Positions 37,588 to 48,849 of a DNA stretch of 64,000 nt are shown piece after piece (within the stretch, counting starts at the first letter, position 1; each line of letters opens with the position of its first letter). The notes under the pieces are model-generated. The model saw only the letters and a program-made list of their open reading frames with translations. It had not been told where the DNA came from and did not search any database. The stretch comes from Hymenoscyphus infarciens (taxonomy: Eukaryota > Ascomycota > Leotiomycetes > Helotiales > Helotiaceae), in the NCBI GenBank assembly GCA_001414345.1, contig LLCB01000231.1:31933-95932 (forward strand), written 5' to 3'. Both the position numbers and the translations under genes were made by a program.

Positions 37588-38545
37588 TCAAAAGTCAAAC
37601 CGTTGACGCCAAAGAGATAATGACCTCAACATCGCCTGGTTTCCGTGAAACCACGACACGTCCAAAGAGGCCACTCCTTTCTTATTTTCTCTCCTTATGT
37701 CCGCACTCCTCGCCACCAACTCGCTAAACAGCCATACCGTAGGGAGCTCTTTGTTATCATCGCCATCATTCTCTCTAGCAGCAATAGCATGTAACAATGT
37801 ATCACCATCATCATTAACAGCAAAAACATCATTTTCATCAAACAATCTTCGAAAATCCTCCTTCGCTGGCAGCACACCCGGATCTCCAGGGAAGGACTGC
37901 TTGATCTCCATGACGTATGAGAAGAGAGGAGTTTTTCTAAACTTATCCCGACTATTTTTGTCACACCCGTTGTCGACAACACGTTGATATACGCCCTTAA
38001 AGTCCTTGAGAGGGCCTACATGAGCATTCTGGGGGACCCAATTGTTGACGTAGAACTGTTTAGCTTCGTCACCGCCCCAGAGACTGAACATGATCAACCA
38101 TGGTGCGAGGAGATGTAATGCCGACTCGCCATTTTCACCGACGTTGAGAGGGGTTGCGCCAGCGTCTAGAAAAGCTGTTGTCAAGGCGAGTCTAGTGTCA
38201 GTGGAAGTATGGCGTAAAGCGTAATAAAGTGGCGGAAAGCCTTTATGTTCGGTAATAGACCAGTAATAAAGTTATAGTTGCTAGGAGCCTACACTTCGTG
38301 GCAAGGTGTAAAGGTATTGAGCCAGTAGTATCTACTGCTTCAATAATCGAACCAGCAAGAAGCAGTTGGCGTGATATACACTCATCTGTCTTGATTCTGT
38401 GCTCTGTCCACTCGACGGGAGCGCAGGCCGAAAGCAAAGGGGTACGGCCTTGAGAGTCCTTCGTTTCCAGATTGAGGGCTGCAGAACTTTTTAGTATCGT
38501 TTCCAGGAAATTGTGATAAAAGGCAGCTTGGTGGTAGACAGTAGT
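37588..38545 (-). pseudogene. NACHT-ankyrin (NLR-like) gene, 3' part, cut off by the copia insertion
   Basis: On the minus strand this is the C-terminal end of the gene whose 5' part lies at 50943-56400. From 38545 the frame reads TVYHQAAFYHNFLETILKSS and then ankyrin repeats with GRTPLLSAC, GSIPLHLATK, GFPPLYYALR, ESALHLLAPW and DGDTLLHAIA, ending with a stop at 37588. A GT-AG intron of 52 nt (38292-38241) joins the two reading blocks in frame. This part has no premature stop, unlike the 5' part, and base composition is normal. It is separated from its promoter and first exons by 12.4 kb of retroelement, so it is dead or at most a fragment. Confidence 0.85.
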
Positions 38546-38675
38546 TGTTGAACATCCGTACCTGTCACGTGATGTGGGTCTTCCCAAACCCTCTTATATA
38601 TAAGTAGAGAGTAATTCCTCTCTAGAATTGCTTAAGCAATATAATTATATTAAACCTTATACTATCTTTTTAATA
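38546..38675 (+). repeat. Copia 5' LTR
   Basis: 130 bp, starting TGTTGAACATCC. Its 3' end is TTTTTAATA where the other LTR has CTTTCAACA, all C-to-T or G-to-A. Confidence 0.9.
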
Positions 38676-38690
38676 GGTTATAAGCTTAGA
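38676..38690 (+). promoter_or_regulatory. Copia primer-binding site (half initiator tRNA-Met type)
   Basis: Immediately after the 5' LTR the sequence GGTTATAAGCTTAGA equals, with G-to-A and C-to-T changes, GGTTATGAGCCC, which is complementary to the anticodon arm of initiator tRNA-Met. Priming by an internal tRNA-iMet fragment is known for copia-type elements. Confidence 0.65.
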
Positions 38691-41600
38691 ATTCTACTCT
38701 AGACTTATTAATTAAATTACTACTAAGTTCTTAAATATTTCCTTAACCTAGTATAAGCGTATTCTACTAATAGATATATAAGTTATTATAATTTAAAAAT
38801 AGGATCTCTTATATCTATTATACCTAGTATTACTACCTCTAATTTATCTTAATATATATTATAATAAAAGTACTAAGGTACCTAAGTACTAAAATACTAG
38901 GTCGACTCCTAAACCTAGCCTATATAGCTCTCTAGTAGTAAAAAACTTAGTAACCTTAAAGAAGTTAAAAATACTAACCTCTTAATATACTATATAAATA
39001 GCTTATAAAATTATATTAATATAAGAAAAAATTTTAAAATAAATATATTAGAAGAAATAAAGTCTTAGAAGATTACTAAGAGCTAATTTAAGATAAGTCG
39101 AGAAAGGCTAGGAGTAGCTTTAAGAAGGCGCTTCTTAGCCTATTAAATAATAAAGAAGATAAAATAGTACTTACTTATATTATACTTTAGACTTAATCTT
39201 TTTCTCTATTATACTTAAACCCTTCTTTAAACTTATCTTAAATACTTTTATAAAGATAACCTACTTAAAGACTCTAACTATATACTCTCTAATCTAGAAT
39301 CCGAATCTAAAACCGAATCTAAAACTAATACTAGCTCTAATACTACTAAATTATCCTTATTAGAAAACGAACTTCTTCCTTCTCTAAGCCCTATAAACAT
39401 CTTTAGACTCTATACTAAAGAACCTTTACCTATTACTCCTACCTCTTCTACTCTTAGCCTACCTAGCTCTTCTTAATTATATCTACTAAAAATTAAACTT
39501 AGAATAATATTTAAGAGCTTAATAAAGCTAACTAGACTAAATAAGAAAGATAAGTTATTAATAGCCTTTATATTAAAGACTACTACTATAAGTAGCTTAT
39601 TACTTATAAGAAGTAGCGACTAGATACCCTCCTAGTAGTATAAGCTATAGGTCTTAGATAAGCTACTATCTTAGAGCTAATAGTAGCTAAAAAGAAAGAA
39701 TATAGAAAGAAAGATAAAGAATAAGTTAAATTCTTAGATATTAGATCCTATATAATACGTAGTAAGTATAGCTTCCTAGCTAGGAACTATATTAAGAACG
39801 ATAGTAATAATATTCTATAACTTCTTATAAAACTTAAGAATAGATTTTGTCTTAAAGAATTAGTATAATTTAATCGACTTATAAGTAAACTCTTATTCTT
39901 ATAGCTTAATATCTTCGCCTCTATTTAAGAGTATAACTCTTAGTTCTTCTAGATCGATTATAAGCTCTTACTTATCTTACTAGATACTAAACTTAAGAAT
40001 CCTTAGTTTAGCTAACTCTATATATTCAGTCTTACTCTAATATATAACACTTTTAAAGGATATTAGGCCTAAACTTATAACTACGTTAATAATACTAGCT
40101 ATATTATACCTATTAGTAAACTTATAGTAGTAGTTTAAAAAGAGGAATAGCGTATAACTACAGATACTAATAATATAATAATAGATATACTCGCTTATAA
40201 ATAATCTAGAACTAATAAAACACTAAAATATATATACTATAGTAAAATATATTATCTAGAAGTAAACTATATTAAGAAACATCTTTATCTAAAGCTAGCT
40301 TATAATAAGTAAATAGCTAATAAGGTAGTTATAAAAGCTACTAAACATAAGAAGCGTCCTTGCCTCTAAAGTAATACCTAGAATTAGAAAAAAAAGTTAA
40401 AAGATAAAAATACTAAAACTACTACTATAGTATTTATAAGACTATTAGTTATTAACTAAAATAATAAAGCTAACTACTACTCTGTTCCTTATTAGGCCTA
40501 GATAGTATATCTTATACTAAATCTTAAAGTACTAAGAGCCTTAACGCCTAAATCCTTATTATAAAGATAGATTATTAATAGTAGATACTCTAAATCTATT
40601 TATTACTAGAAGTTACTCTTTATAAATCTAGGGCTCCTAGACCTTAATAAACTATAAGTAGTAGTAGGTATTAGTAGAATATAATTACTTATTATCTCTA
40701 AAAGAATAGTAAAGTTAGTTATAGAAATAGAAACTAGACTATAGATACTATTACTCTCTAATATACTCTACTACTCTACTCTAGAAGCTAACCTTCTTTC
40801 TTTTTTATAACTACTAAATAAGAGACTCTAAATAGACTTATAGAAAATATATAGACATATTTAGACTCTACTAAATACTAAAACCCTATATATCTATAAA
40901 CTTACTATTAAAAGCAACCTTTAGATATTAATACTAGGAACTCTTCCTAGTACTATAATTTAGCCTATAAGATATAAAGGACTTCTAGTACTCCTAAGCT
41001 AATATAAGCTCCTACTACGCTCTCGCCTATACTCTAAAACATTAGCTAAAGCCTAGATTACTTACACTAATAAGCTAGTAAATATAACTTAGTATACTTA
41101 CTTAGAATATATAAGCGATAAAGTAATTAAGATACTTTGTAAAAGATCTTATAGTATAGATAAAAAGATATATATAAAAGGCTATACCTATACTACTTAT
41201 ATAGAAGAGTATATAAAATTAGCTTCTTATTTAGGCTATATAGAGCTTAGACGTTACTCTATAGAATTAGTATATATAGATATTATAGAACTCTTAAAAC
41301 CTAGACTATTTAGTTTTTAATACTAGGTATACTTTTACTATAATAAAATAAAAGACGTAGAAGCTTATAATATAAAATATAAAAGTAATATATTAGCCTG
41401 TTTTAAGAAATATAAAGCTACTTATAAGCGCTCTAAATAACAGATCTATTATATTTATAGTAATAATAAGAGTAAATATATTAGTACTACCTTTAGTAAA
41501 TATTTTAAGAAAGAAGGTATTATATTTAAAACTATAATCTTAAATAATCCTAAGATAAATAGAGCTACTAAACGCCTAGACTAAACCTTATAATAGATAG

Positions 41601-43065
41601 TAGAGATAATAAAAAGGTATTATCTTAACTTTTATACTAACTACCTTTAGCTTAAATTATTATAAACCTCTATCTATCTTTACTAAAGACATATTTATAT
41701 AGCTACTAAAATTTCCCTCTTTAAGGCTATTACTAGCTTATACCCTTATATTAATTATTTAAGAATTATAAGGTTATAGTATATAGTTCTTAAAAATAAG
41801 CTTAAAAAGAGTAAGCCTAAAGAGGCTTAAACCTTTTCTAGACGCTTAATAGACTATAAAAGAGATTATATTAAGTAGATCTAGACTACTAATAAGAAAA
41901 TCGTTTAAGCTAATAATATTTATATTAATAAAATATAAGTTAACCTATAAGAGAAAGAACTAGTACCTAAAGTCCCTACCTCTAAGATTACTCTAGACTA
42001 ACGACTTAATAAAGTAGATTCTAATTAATAACGAAGTAAGAACCTTAAAGCTAACTCTATATTTAAAATTAAGAAAGCTGCTATAGATACTACTAAAGTA
42101 GTTATAAAGCTAATTAAGAAGTCTTATAAACATAAGTTATAGACTACTAGTAGAATATACTAGTAAGAGATAAAAGATTAAAGACCTATACCTCTAAAAG
42201 GAAGAGGTTAAATAAAGAAACTATAAGTATATCTAAGACTAGGCTACTTACTACCTTTATCTAAGCTTAAAAGCTCTAGATTTATAAAGCTATCTAACGA
42301 TTTAGAAAACAATATCCTAGTACTTCGTCGAAATAAAGAAGTAACACCCTCGCCTACTCTACTATTACTACTAAAGCCTATAATCGTTATATACTATAAT
42401 CTAGCTATACCTACTACTATAAGAGTATTAAGGTTATATATACGTTAAAGGTTATAACCCTCTATAGACGACGATAGCTCTAACCTTAGTAGTCTTAGAA
42501 CCTTACTAGACAATATAGTAGACTATATAGATAACTATAGCCTTCGACTAGTACTCCTATCTAACCTACTACTATTCGTCCTTATCTGCTAGCTAATCGA
42601 CGAGTTATAGTTTATAGTAGTACTACTAGCCTAGGTATAATATAACGTTTTTAAACCGTAAATATATAAATAAGCTTACGCCTACGCTAAAGCTAAGAAA
42701 TAAACAGAGGCTAAAGATAAGGAAGTAGACTCTATTAAGGAAAATAACACTTAAAAGGTAGTAGATAGACTAGTAAACTAAAAGGTCCTTATAGGTAGAT
42801 AGGTTTATAAACTTAAGATAGGTAATAAAAGCTAGGTTACCTAGTATAAGGCCTACTAGGTAGTCCGCGGCTTTAAATAAGAAGAAGGCATCGACTTTAA
42901 TAAAACCTTTACTACTATTATAAAGCTAATAAGCTATAAACTTATCTTTATAATCGCTGCTACTCTAAACTAGGAGATCAAACAAATAGACGTTAAAACT
43001 ACCTTCTTATATAGTAATATTAAAGAAGAAGTCTATATAGAACTCTTAAATAGTAAGAGAGATAG

Positions 43066-43429
43066 TGTAATAGCACGAAATATACACAACTATAGAAGAG
43101 GCATATGAGAGTGCGTTTGGTAGAATAACGTATGTAAATACTAGGCTCTGATACGGAAGAAAAGGCTAAACTGGCCTTTTCTGACTCTAGGAGAGTAGGC
43201 TGTTATATATAAGAGGTTCGGACGACAAAAAGGGGTACGAAACTGAACAACGACATACGTCGGCTAATACAAAAGCCTGAACTCTACGAAGTACGTCTGA
43301 AAGTCTAGACGGACGTACGGACGTACGTAACCTTTCTAAATTAGATAATGCAAAACAACAACTACCGAAAGCTAATATATATAGCATATGCTACGTAATA
43401 TCGGCTATATAGGACGGCATGCCGTTACA
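43066..43429 (+). repeat. 5' LTR of the nested non-coding element
   Basis: 364 bp with inverted ends TGTAA/TTACA. This is the best-preserved LTR of the family, including a GACGGACGTACGGACGTACG segment near 43308 that is degraded in every other copy. Confidence 0.88.
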
Positions 43430-44458
43430 TCCCTCTCTCTTAAAAAAGACTTGTCTTAAGTCTTCTGTCTCTTGTTGTTCAGGGTCGAATTAAGATGGTG
43501 TAAGTGTTGCATTTGTTGTATTTGTTATAAGCGAAAAGGTAGATTAGGGTCTAAATCGTAGTTAACCTGAGTTCGAAGATGCTTTGTTTATTATAATGTC
43601 TAAGCGAGACGAGATGTCGGTTCTGAATTGTAACCGACCTAGTTTGTAGATGCTTGTAAAGAGACTTCGTTTCTAATCCTTTAATATCAAAAGCTAGTAT
43701 TCGCGTTTGCTAAAAGAGTGTGGTCCGATCTGTCTAGTAGGTTAGAAAAAGTTTAGAAGTTTAAAAAGTTTAAAAGTTTAGAGTAAAATTAGAAAAAGTT
43801 TAAAAGTTGAAGGCGAATTCAGAGTTAAGTCAGAGGTTGTTCGGTCGAGAGGTAACGTTAAGGGTGATAGTGATAACTTAATTAAGAGCTTACTTTAAGA
43901 GCGTACTGATTCGTATCTAATTCGAATTCGAATGAAAAAGAGTATAGGTCTAAAAAAGTTTAGAATAAAGTTGAAAGCGAATATTAAGAGGTAACGTTGT
44001 AGGCGATAGTGATATCTTAGCTAAGAGTTCACTTCGAGGGTATACTAATTCGTATCTGATTCAAAGAATCTAAATGAAAAAGGAACTTCTAGCCTGGCTA
44101 GAAGTGAAAGAAAGTAGGAAAGAAAAAGTTTAGAATGTTCGGAGGCGAATTTAGAGTAGAGTCGGAAGTCGTTCGGTTAAGAGGTAGTGATAACTTAGTT
44201 AAGAGCTTACTTCGAGAGCGTACTAACTCGTATCTGATTCGAAGAATTTAAAAAGGTGAAGTTAGAAATGAAAATTCGATGATGTCGTAGATAGTGATAA
44301 CTTAGTTAAGAGCTCACTATCCTTTCGAGAGCGTACTAATTCGATTCGTATCTAATTCGAAAGTTTAAATGAAAAAAAAGGACTTCTGGCCTGGCCAGAA
44401 GTGAAAAGAAAAGTAAGAAAGAATATAAAGACTATAAGACTCTGATCAGAGTCGGTGG

Positions 44459-44936
44459 GGTTTCAGCTGTTCAAAGGCGAAGTTGTTACTAAGTTGTCAG
44501 AGTTTCGCTATCCGAAGTTCAGGATAACAAAAGGTGTAGTTTCGGCTAATCAAAGGCGAAGTTGTTACCGAGTGTTAAAAATGCTGTCCGAAGTTCAAGA
44601 CAACAAAAAGGGGTAGGGTTTCGGCTGGTCAAAGGCGAAGTTGTAGCTGAGTTGTCAAAGTTGAAACTGTTGTCCGAAGTTCGGGACAACAAAAGGAGTA
44701 GTTCCGGCTGGTCAAATGAACTTGATGCCTAAGTTGTCGTATTGTCCGAGTAACCAGGGACAACAAAAGGGGAGTTTCGGCTAGTCAAAGGCGAAGTTGT
44801 TGCCGAAGTTTGTCGAATTGTCCGAGTATCTAGGGACAATAAAAGGGGTGGTTTCGGCTGGTCAAAAGAGTTTGTTGCCGAATGTTGAAAACGCTGTCCG
44901 AAGTTCAGGATAACAAAAAGGGGTACAGTTTCGGGT
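44459..44936 (+). repeat. Tandem array, six degenerate copies of about 80 bp
   Basis: Each unit begins TTTCGGCTGGTCAAAGGCGA, continues with GTTG..GAGTTGTC, then TTGTCCGAAGTTCAGG and ends GACAACAAAAGGGG. Units start near 44460, 44540, 44620, 44700, 44772 and 44850. Internal region of the non-coding element. In the AT-rich copies (for example near 470-650) only two or three units can be recognised. Confidence 0.8.
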
Positions 44937-45685
44937 ACGACATTTATCGGTACTGTCGTAGGAACTGTGTTGCTTAGGCCCGTAGGCCGCCTCGTTCCCT
45001 TCGGTGATTCGGGTCTGAATCGGGGTACTTAAGGACTTATTCATCTTCCGATTTCGAAGAAAGAGTTGCTGTTGGATCGTAGGGAGTTCGGAGCTAGATG
45101 GAGGGATATTCTAAACTAAAGTGCTTCGGTTTTGCTCCTTGTCTATAGCTAAAAGATCGTTCACTATTTCAGCAAAGTTGTAATTCTAGCGTCTCTTAAA
45201 AGTAGCAGACGAGTTTCAGAGCTAAGGTGTAATCTTATCCTATATATAAAAGAAGCTTTCCGATTCTAGTATCTCCTCAAGTATGGCCGTACTCGAAAAG
45301 CAACCTTTTAAAGTCGGCAAAAGTTTCTTCAGCATAATCTTCTCCTAATTCCACTTCCATCTCTTTTAACTTCTATCTCTTTTAACCTTTGTACCAGCGG
45401 CTAGGACTCGGTCCGTAACCGAGTAATTCGTATTCTTTTTAGTCGTTCGCTAGTAGAGGTATTTTCGAGGGAAGTTCAGAGTAGAGTCGGATAATGTTCG
45501 GTCAGGATTAACAAAGATAGCGATAACTCAGCTAAGAGCTCGCTTCTGAGTTTTGTCCTAATAGAAAGCGTATTTCGACCGATTCGTATCCGATTCGAGG
45601 GAAGTGGTGGGAAGGCATCAGAGGCAGCTGCCCGTGGCCGAAAGGGGTATGAATTAGGGCTTTAAAAGCAAAGGAGGGTCGAATG

Positions 45686-46584
45686 CAGTGTGGTCGATAG
45701 TATTATCGTGATAAAATACTATAGTATTTTAGATTAATATATATTCTCATGATATCCTAGTAGTACGTATCCTAATACGCTATAATACGATCGTAATATC
45801 GTGATATTATACAGTATATCTTTTAATAACTCGTAAGCGCTAAAACCCACTTTTTCTCAAAATAAGGCTATTTACACTTTTTCTATATACTCTTTTATCA
45901 CTTACTTATTACTAAACTTCGTATTATATACTTTATTAAATAAAGATTAAGCGTATACTAGAACGCTTAGCTTTATTTTTTTAAACTAATATAATCGTTT
46001 CATAGAATTATATATATAATTTAGCTAGTATTTAGACTAAATGATTTTTTATTCATTGATTTAGTTTATCTTTATATATAATTAAAGGGTAAAATTCAAT
46101 AAATTCAATATACTAATCTATTATATTATAGCTTTTAATCTAACGTTATTATCGTTGAATTAGTACTTAGTATTAATAGAAACATATCTAGAAATCTATC
46201 TCGTATAGGCTATATTTATTACTTTATATTACTTAGGTTAGTTTAAGAGCTATTTATATAATTCTTTTTTTAAAATACTCTATTTAAATAGGTCTATAAT
46301 TCTAGCTATTCAGTAATATATTTTCTATACTATACGTTATACTATATAGTTTTAAAAGATAAAGCTAAAAAGAAGTAGAGTTAAAATCCAGGGTAAAAAG
46401 CTTAAATATTTAAGCTTAGTAATACTACGATATTATTATAATATCGATTAAAATACTAATAATATAAAGGATAATATTGTTAGATATCGTAATATTTAAA
46501 TAGTATAAATAGTACGTATTAAAGTGGGTTTCTAATAATATATCGTAGTAGTATAATATTGTAAATACTATCGACCACACTAGG
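45686..46584. mobile_element. Inverted-repeat element nested in the non-coding LTR element
   Basis: The left end CAGTGTGGTCGATAGTATT and right end AATACTATCGACCACACTAG are inverted repeats. The comparable internal sequence in the copy near 1385-1410 is uninterrupted, so about 0.9 kb was added here. GTCGAAT precedes and ACTCGAAT follows, an imperfect target duplication. The interior is AT-rich with no coding frame. A hAT-like non-autonomous element is possible. Confidence 0.7.
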
Positions 46585-46875
46585 ACTCGAATAAGAGTCG
46601 GATTAGAGAGGGTTCGGAGGTGAGATTTTTGACTTCGAAGTTCGCTTGTAATTTTGTCCTCTATCTCTCTACTAACCGATCGTTTTGTCCTTTGTGCTAC
46701 TATCTTATCTGATTATCGTCCGCATTTGAAAAGTCTCTTTGAGAGAGGGGCTGAGCCCTTGTTGTTTCGTGACTTTTTGCTCTTAGGTGTACGGGTAAGG
46801 TTCAGAGAGGGTTTAGAGAGTCTTTCGAAAAGGGGGGTAGCCCTGGAAGGTCGTTCAACGCCTTGTAGCGGAACT

Positions 46876-46892
46876 GGGGGGGGGGGGGGGGG
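46876..46892 (+). repeat. Run of 17 G
   Basis: An uninterrupted G homopolymer inside the internal region of the nested LTR element. The run length may be unreliable in the assembly. Confidence 0.8.
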
Positions 46893-47204
46893 AGTAAGGT
46901 TAGATTTAGAAGCCTTTGTAATAACTATGTCATCGAATCTAGGGTTATTAGAAGCCTTAGAGACACTTAGCGTATCCCGCTTTCCTTAATATATACTAAA
47001 ATACGATTTTTACTAGCTATCTATATAAATACTAAACCCTAGTATTACTAGCTATCTAGGTAGTCTCTAATTACCTAGCTATTTGAGAATACTATTATAA
47101 TATTCTAAATTAAGAGTAAATCGACTTTTAAACAAAGAGTAATAATAAGCTCGAAGGAGATATTATTAAGGCCGTTACTAGTGAAGAAGAGTTTAGCCTT
47201 TTTA

Positions 47205-47567
47205 TATAATAGTATAAAATATATATAACTATAGAAGAGGTATATAGGAGTACGTTTGATAGAATAACGTATATAAATACTAGGCTTTAATATAGAAGAA
47301 AAGGCTAAACTAGCCTTTTCTAACTCTAGGAGAGTAGGCTACTATATATAAGAGGTTTAGATAACAAAAAGGGGTACGAAACCGAACAACGATATACGTC
47401 GGCTAATATAAAAGCCTGAACTCTACGAAGTACGTCTGAAAGTCTAGATAGACGTATAGACGTACGTAACCTTTCTAAATTAGATAATATAAAACAACAA
47501 CTACTAAAAGCTAATATATACGGTATATACTATATAATATCGGCTATATAGGACAGTATACTATTAT
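47205..47567 (+). repeat. 3' LTR of the nested non-coding element
   Basis: 363 bp, starting TATAATAGTATAAAAT where the 5' LTR has TGTAATAGCACGAAAT. Nearly all differences are transitions of the RIP type. Confidence 0.85.
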
Positions 47568-48849
47568 AGATAGTACTAAAGTCTATAAACTTAAAAAAGC
47601 ACTCTATAGATTAAAATAAGCTTCTAAAGTCTAGTATAACACTCTCTATAGCTTTCTAAAAACGCTTAGCTTTAAACCACTTAATATAAATACTAGAGTC
47701 TTCTACTATAAAGATATTATTATTATAGCCTATATTAACGACCTTCTTATTACTAGTAACTTAATAAAAGAAATTAATAAAATTAAGATAGTACTTAGTT
47801 AATAATTTAAGATATCTAATCTTAGACTAGTAGCCTTCTATCTTAGAATAATAGTAACTCGCGATAGAAGATAATATACCCTTTAATTAGAATAATATAC
47901 CTATATTAAAAAAATACTTTATAACTTTAATATACTTAAAGCTAAGATATATTATATATTAATAGAAGTAAATAATTATCTTATAAGTACCTTTAAAGAC
48001 TATAAAGCGTCAAAGACCTTTAAACGTTAATATTAGTCTATAATAAGCTTACTTATATATACTATACTTAGTACTTAACTAGATATTACCTACTCTATAT
48101 CTATTATAAGTAGATTCTTATCTAATCTAACTAATAAATATTAAATAGTAGTAAAACAAATCATATATTATCTTAAGAGTACTATAAGCTATAACTTAGT
48201 ATTTTAAGATAAGCTTAAAAGACTTATAAGCTATTTAGATACTAACTAGGCTAGATACTATAAAACCAGACGATCTACTTCTAGATACCTCTTTAATATT
48301 AGTAGCGGCGCTATCTTATAGTTATCTAAAAGATAGACTATAGTCTCGCTATTCTTATATAAAGTAGAACTTAAGAGGGAGATAAATACTATAAACGAAG
48401 CTATTTAGCTACAACGTCTCCTAGACTAGCTTATCTTAGAAACTAAACTAAAGGTTACTATAGTAATCCTTTATAATAATTAAGAGGCTATAATACTTAT
48501 AAAAAACCTTATCTACTATAACTATACTAAGTATATCGCTATCTAAGATACTAAGGTTAGAGAAGTATAAGCTAAAGAATATATAAACCTTATGTTTATT
48601 AGTATAAAAGAGTAAGTAGTAGATAGACTTATAAAACCCTTTTCTAGGAATACTTTTAAGAAGTTCTAATTCTTAATAGGTATTAAGAAGAAGGGTATCT
48701 AAAAGCTTAGTAAAGTATCGCTATTAACCTATACTTACTTAAAAATACTATAGAGTTATATCTAATACTTTAAAGAAAATAAAGAAAGGTTATATAATAT
48801 ACTTTTTATATTTATACTATTATATCTTTAGATATTAAAGAATAGACCT

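Larger units (their letters stand above)
43066..47567 (+). mobile_element. Non-coding LTR element (LARD-like), complete copy nested in copia
   Basis: The 5' LTR 43066-43429 starts TGTAATAGCACG and ends CCGTTACA; the 3' LTR 47205-47567 is its RIP-altered partner. GATAG flanks both sides (43061-43065 and 47568-47572). The copia RT frame continues across when the element and one GATAG are removed. The internal region, 43430-47204, has no reading frame longer than about 110 codons and no retroelement domain. It consists of recurrent motifs, a tandem array at 44459-44936 and a secondary insertion at 45686-46584. The left two thirds keep many CG dinucleotides and are far less mutated than the surrounding copia, so it inserted later. 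Confidence 0.88.

Noticed and set aside
37509..37987. Plus-strand frames opposite the ankyrin end
   Set aside because: The minus-strand ankyrin reading is clear, so these are shadows.
38541..38562. A shorter copia LTR of 113 bp starting TGTCACG at 38563
   Set aside because: It gives mismatched flanks (GTACC/GTAGT). Extending to TGTTGAAC at 38546 gives inverted ends, equal 130-bp LTRs and an exact GTAGT duplication.
44459..44936. CRISPR-like regular repeats
   Set aside because: Units are degenerate, adjoin without unique spacers of constant length, and lie in a eukaryotic LTR element.
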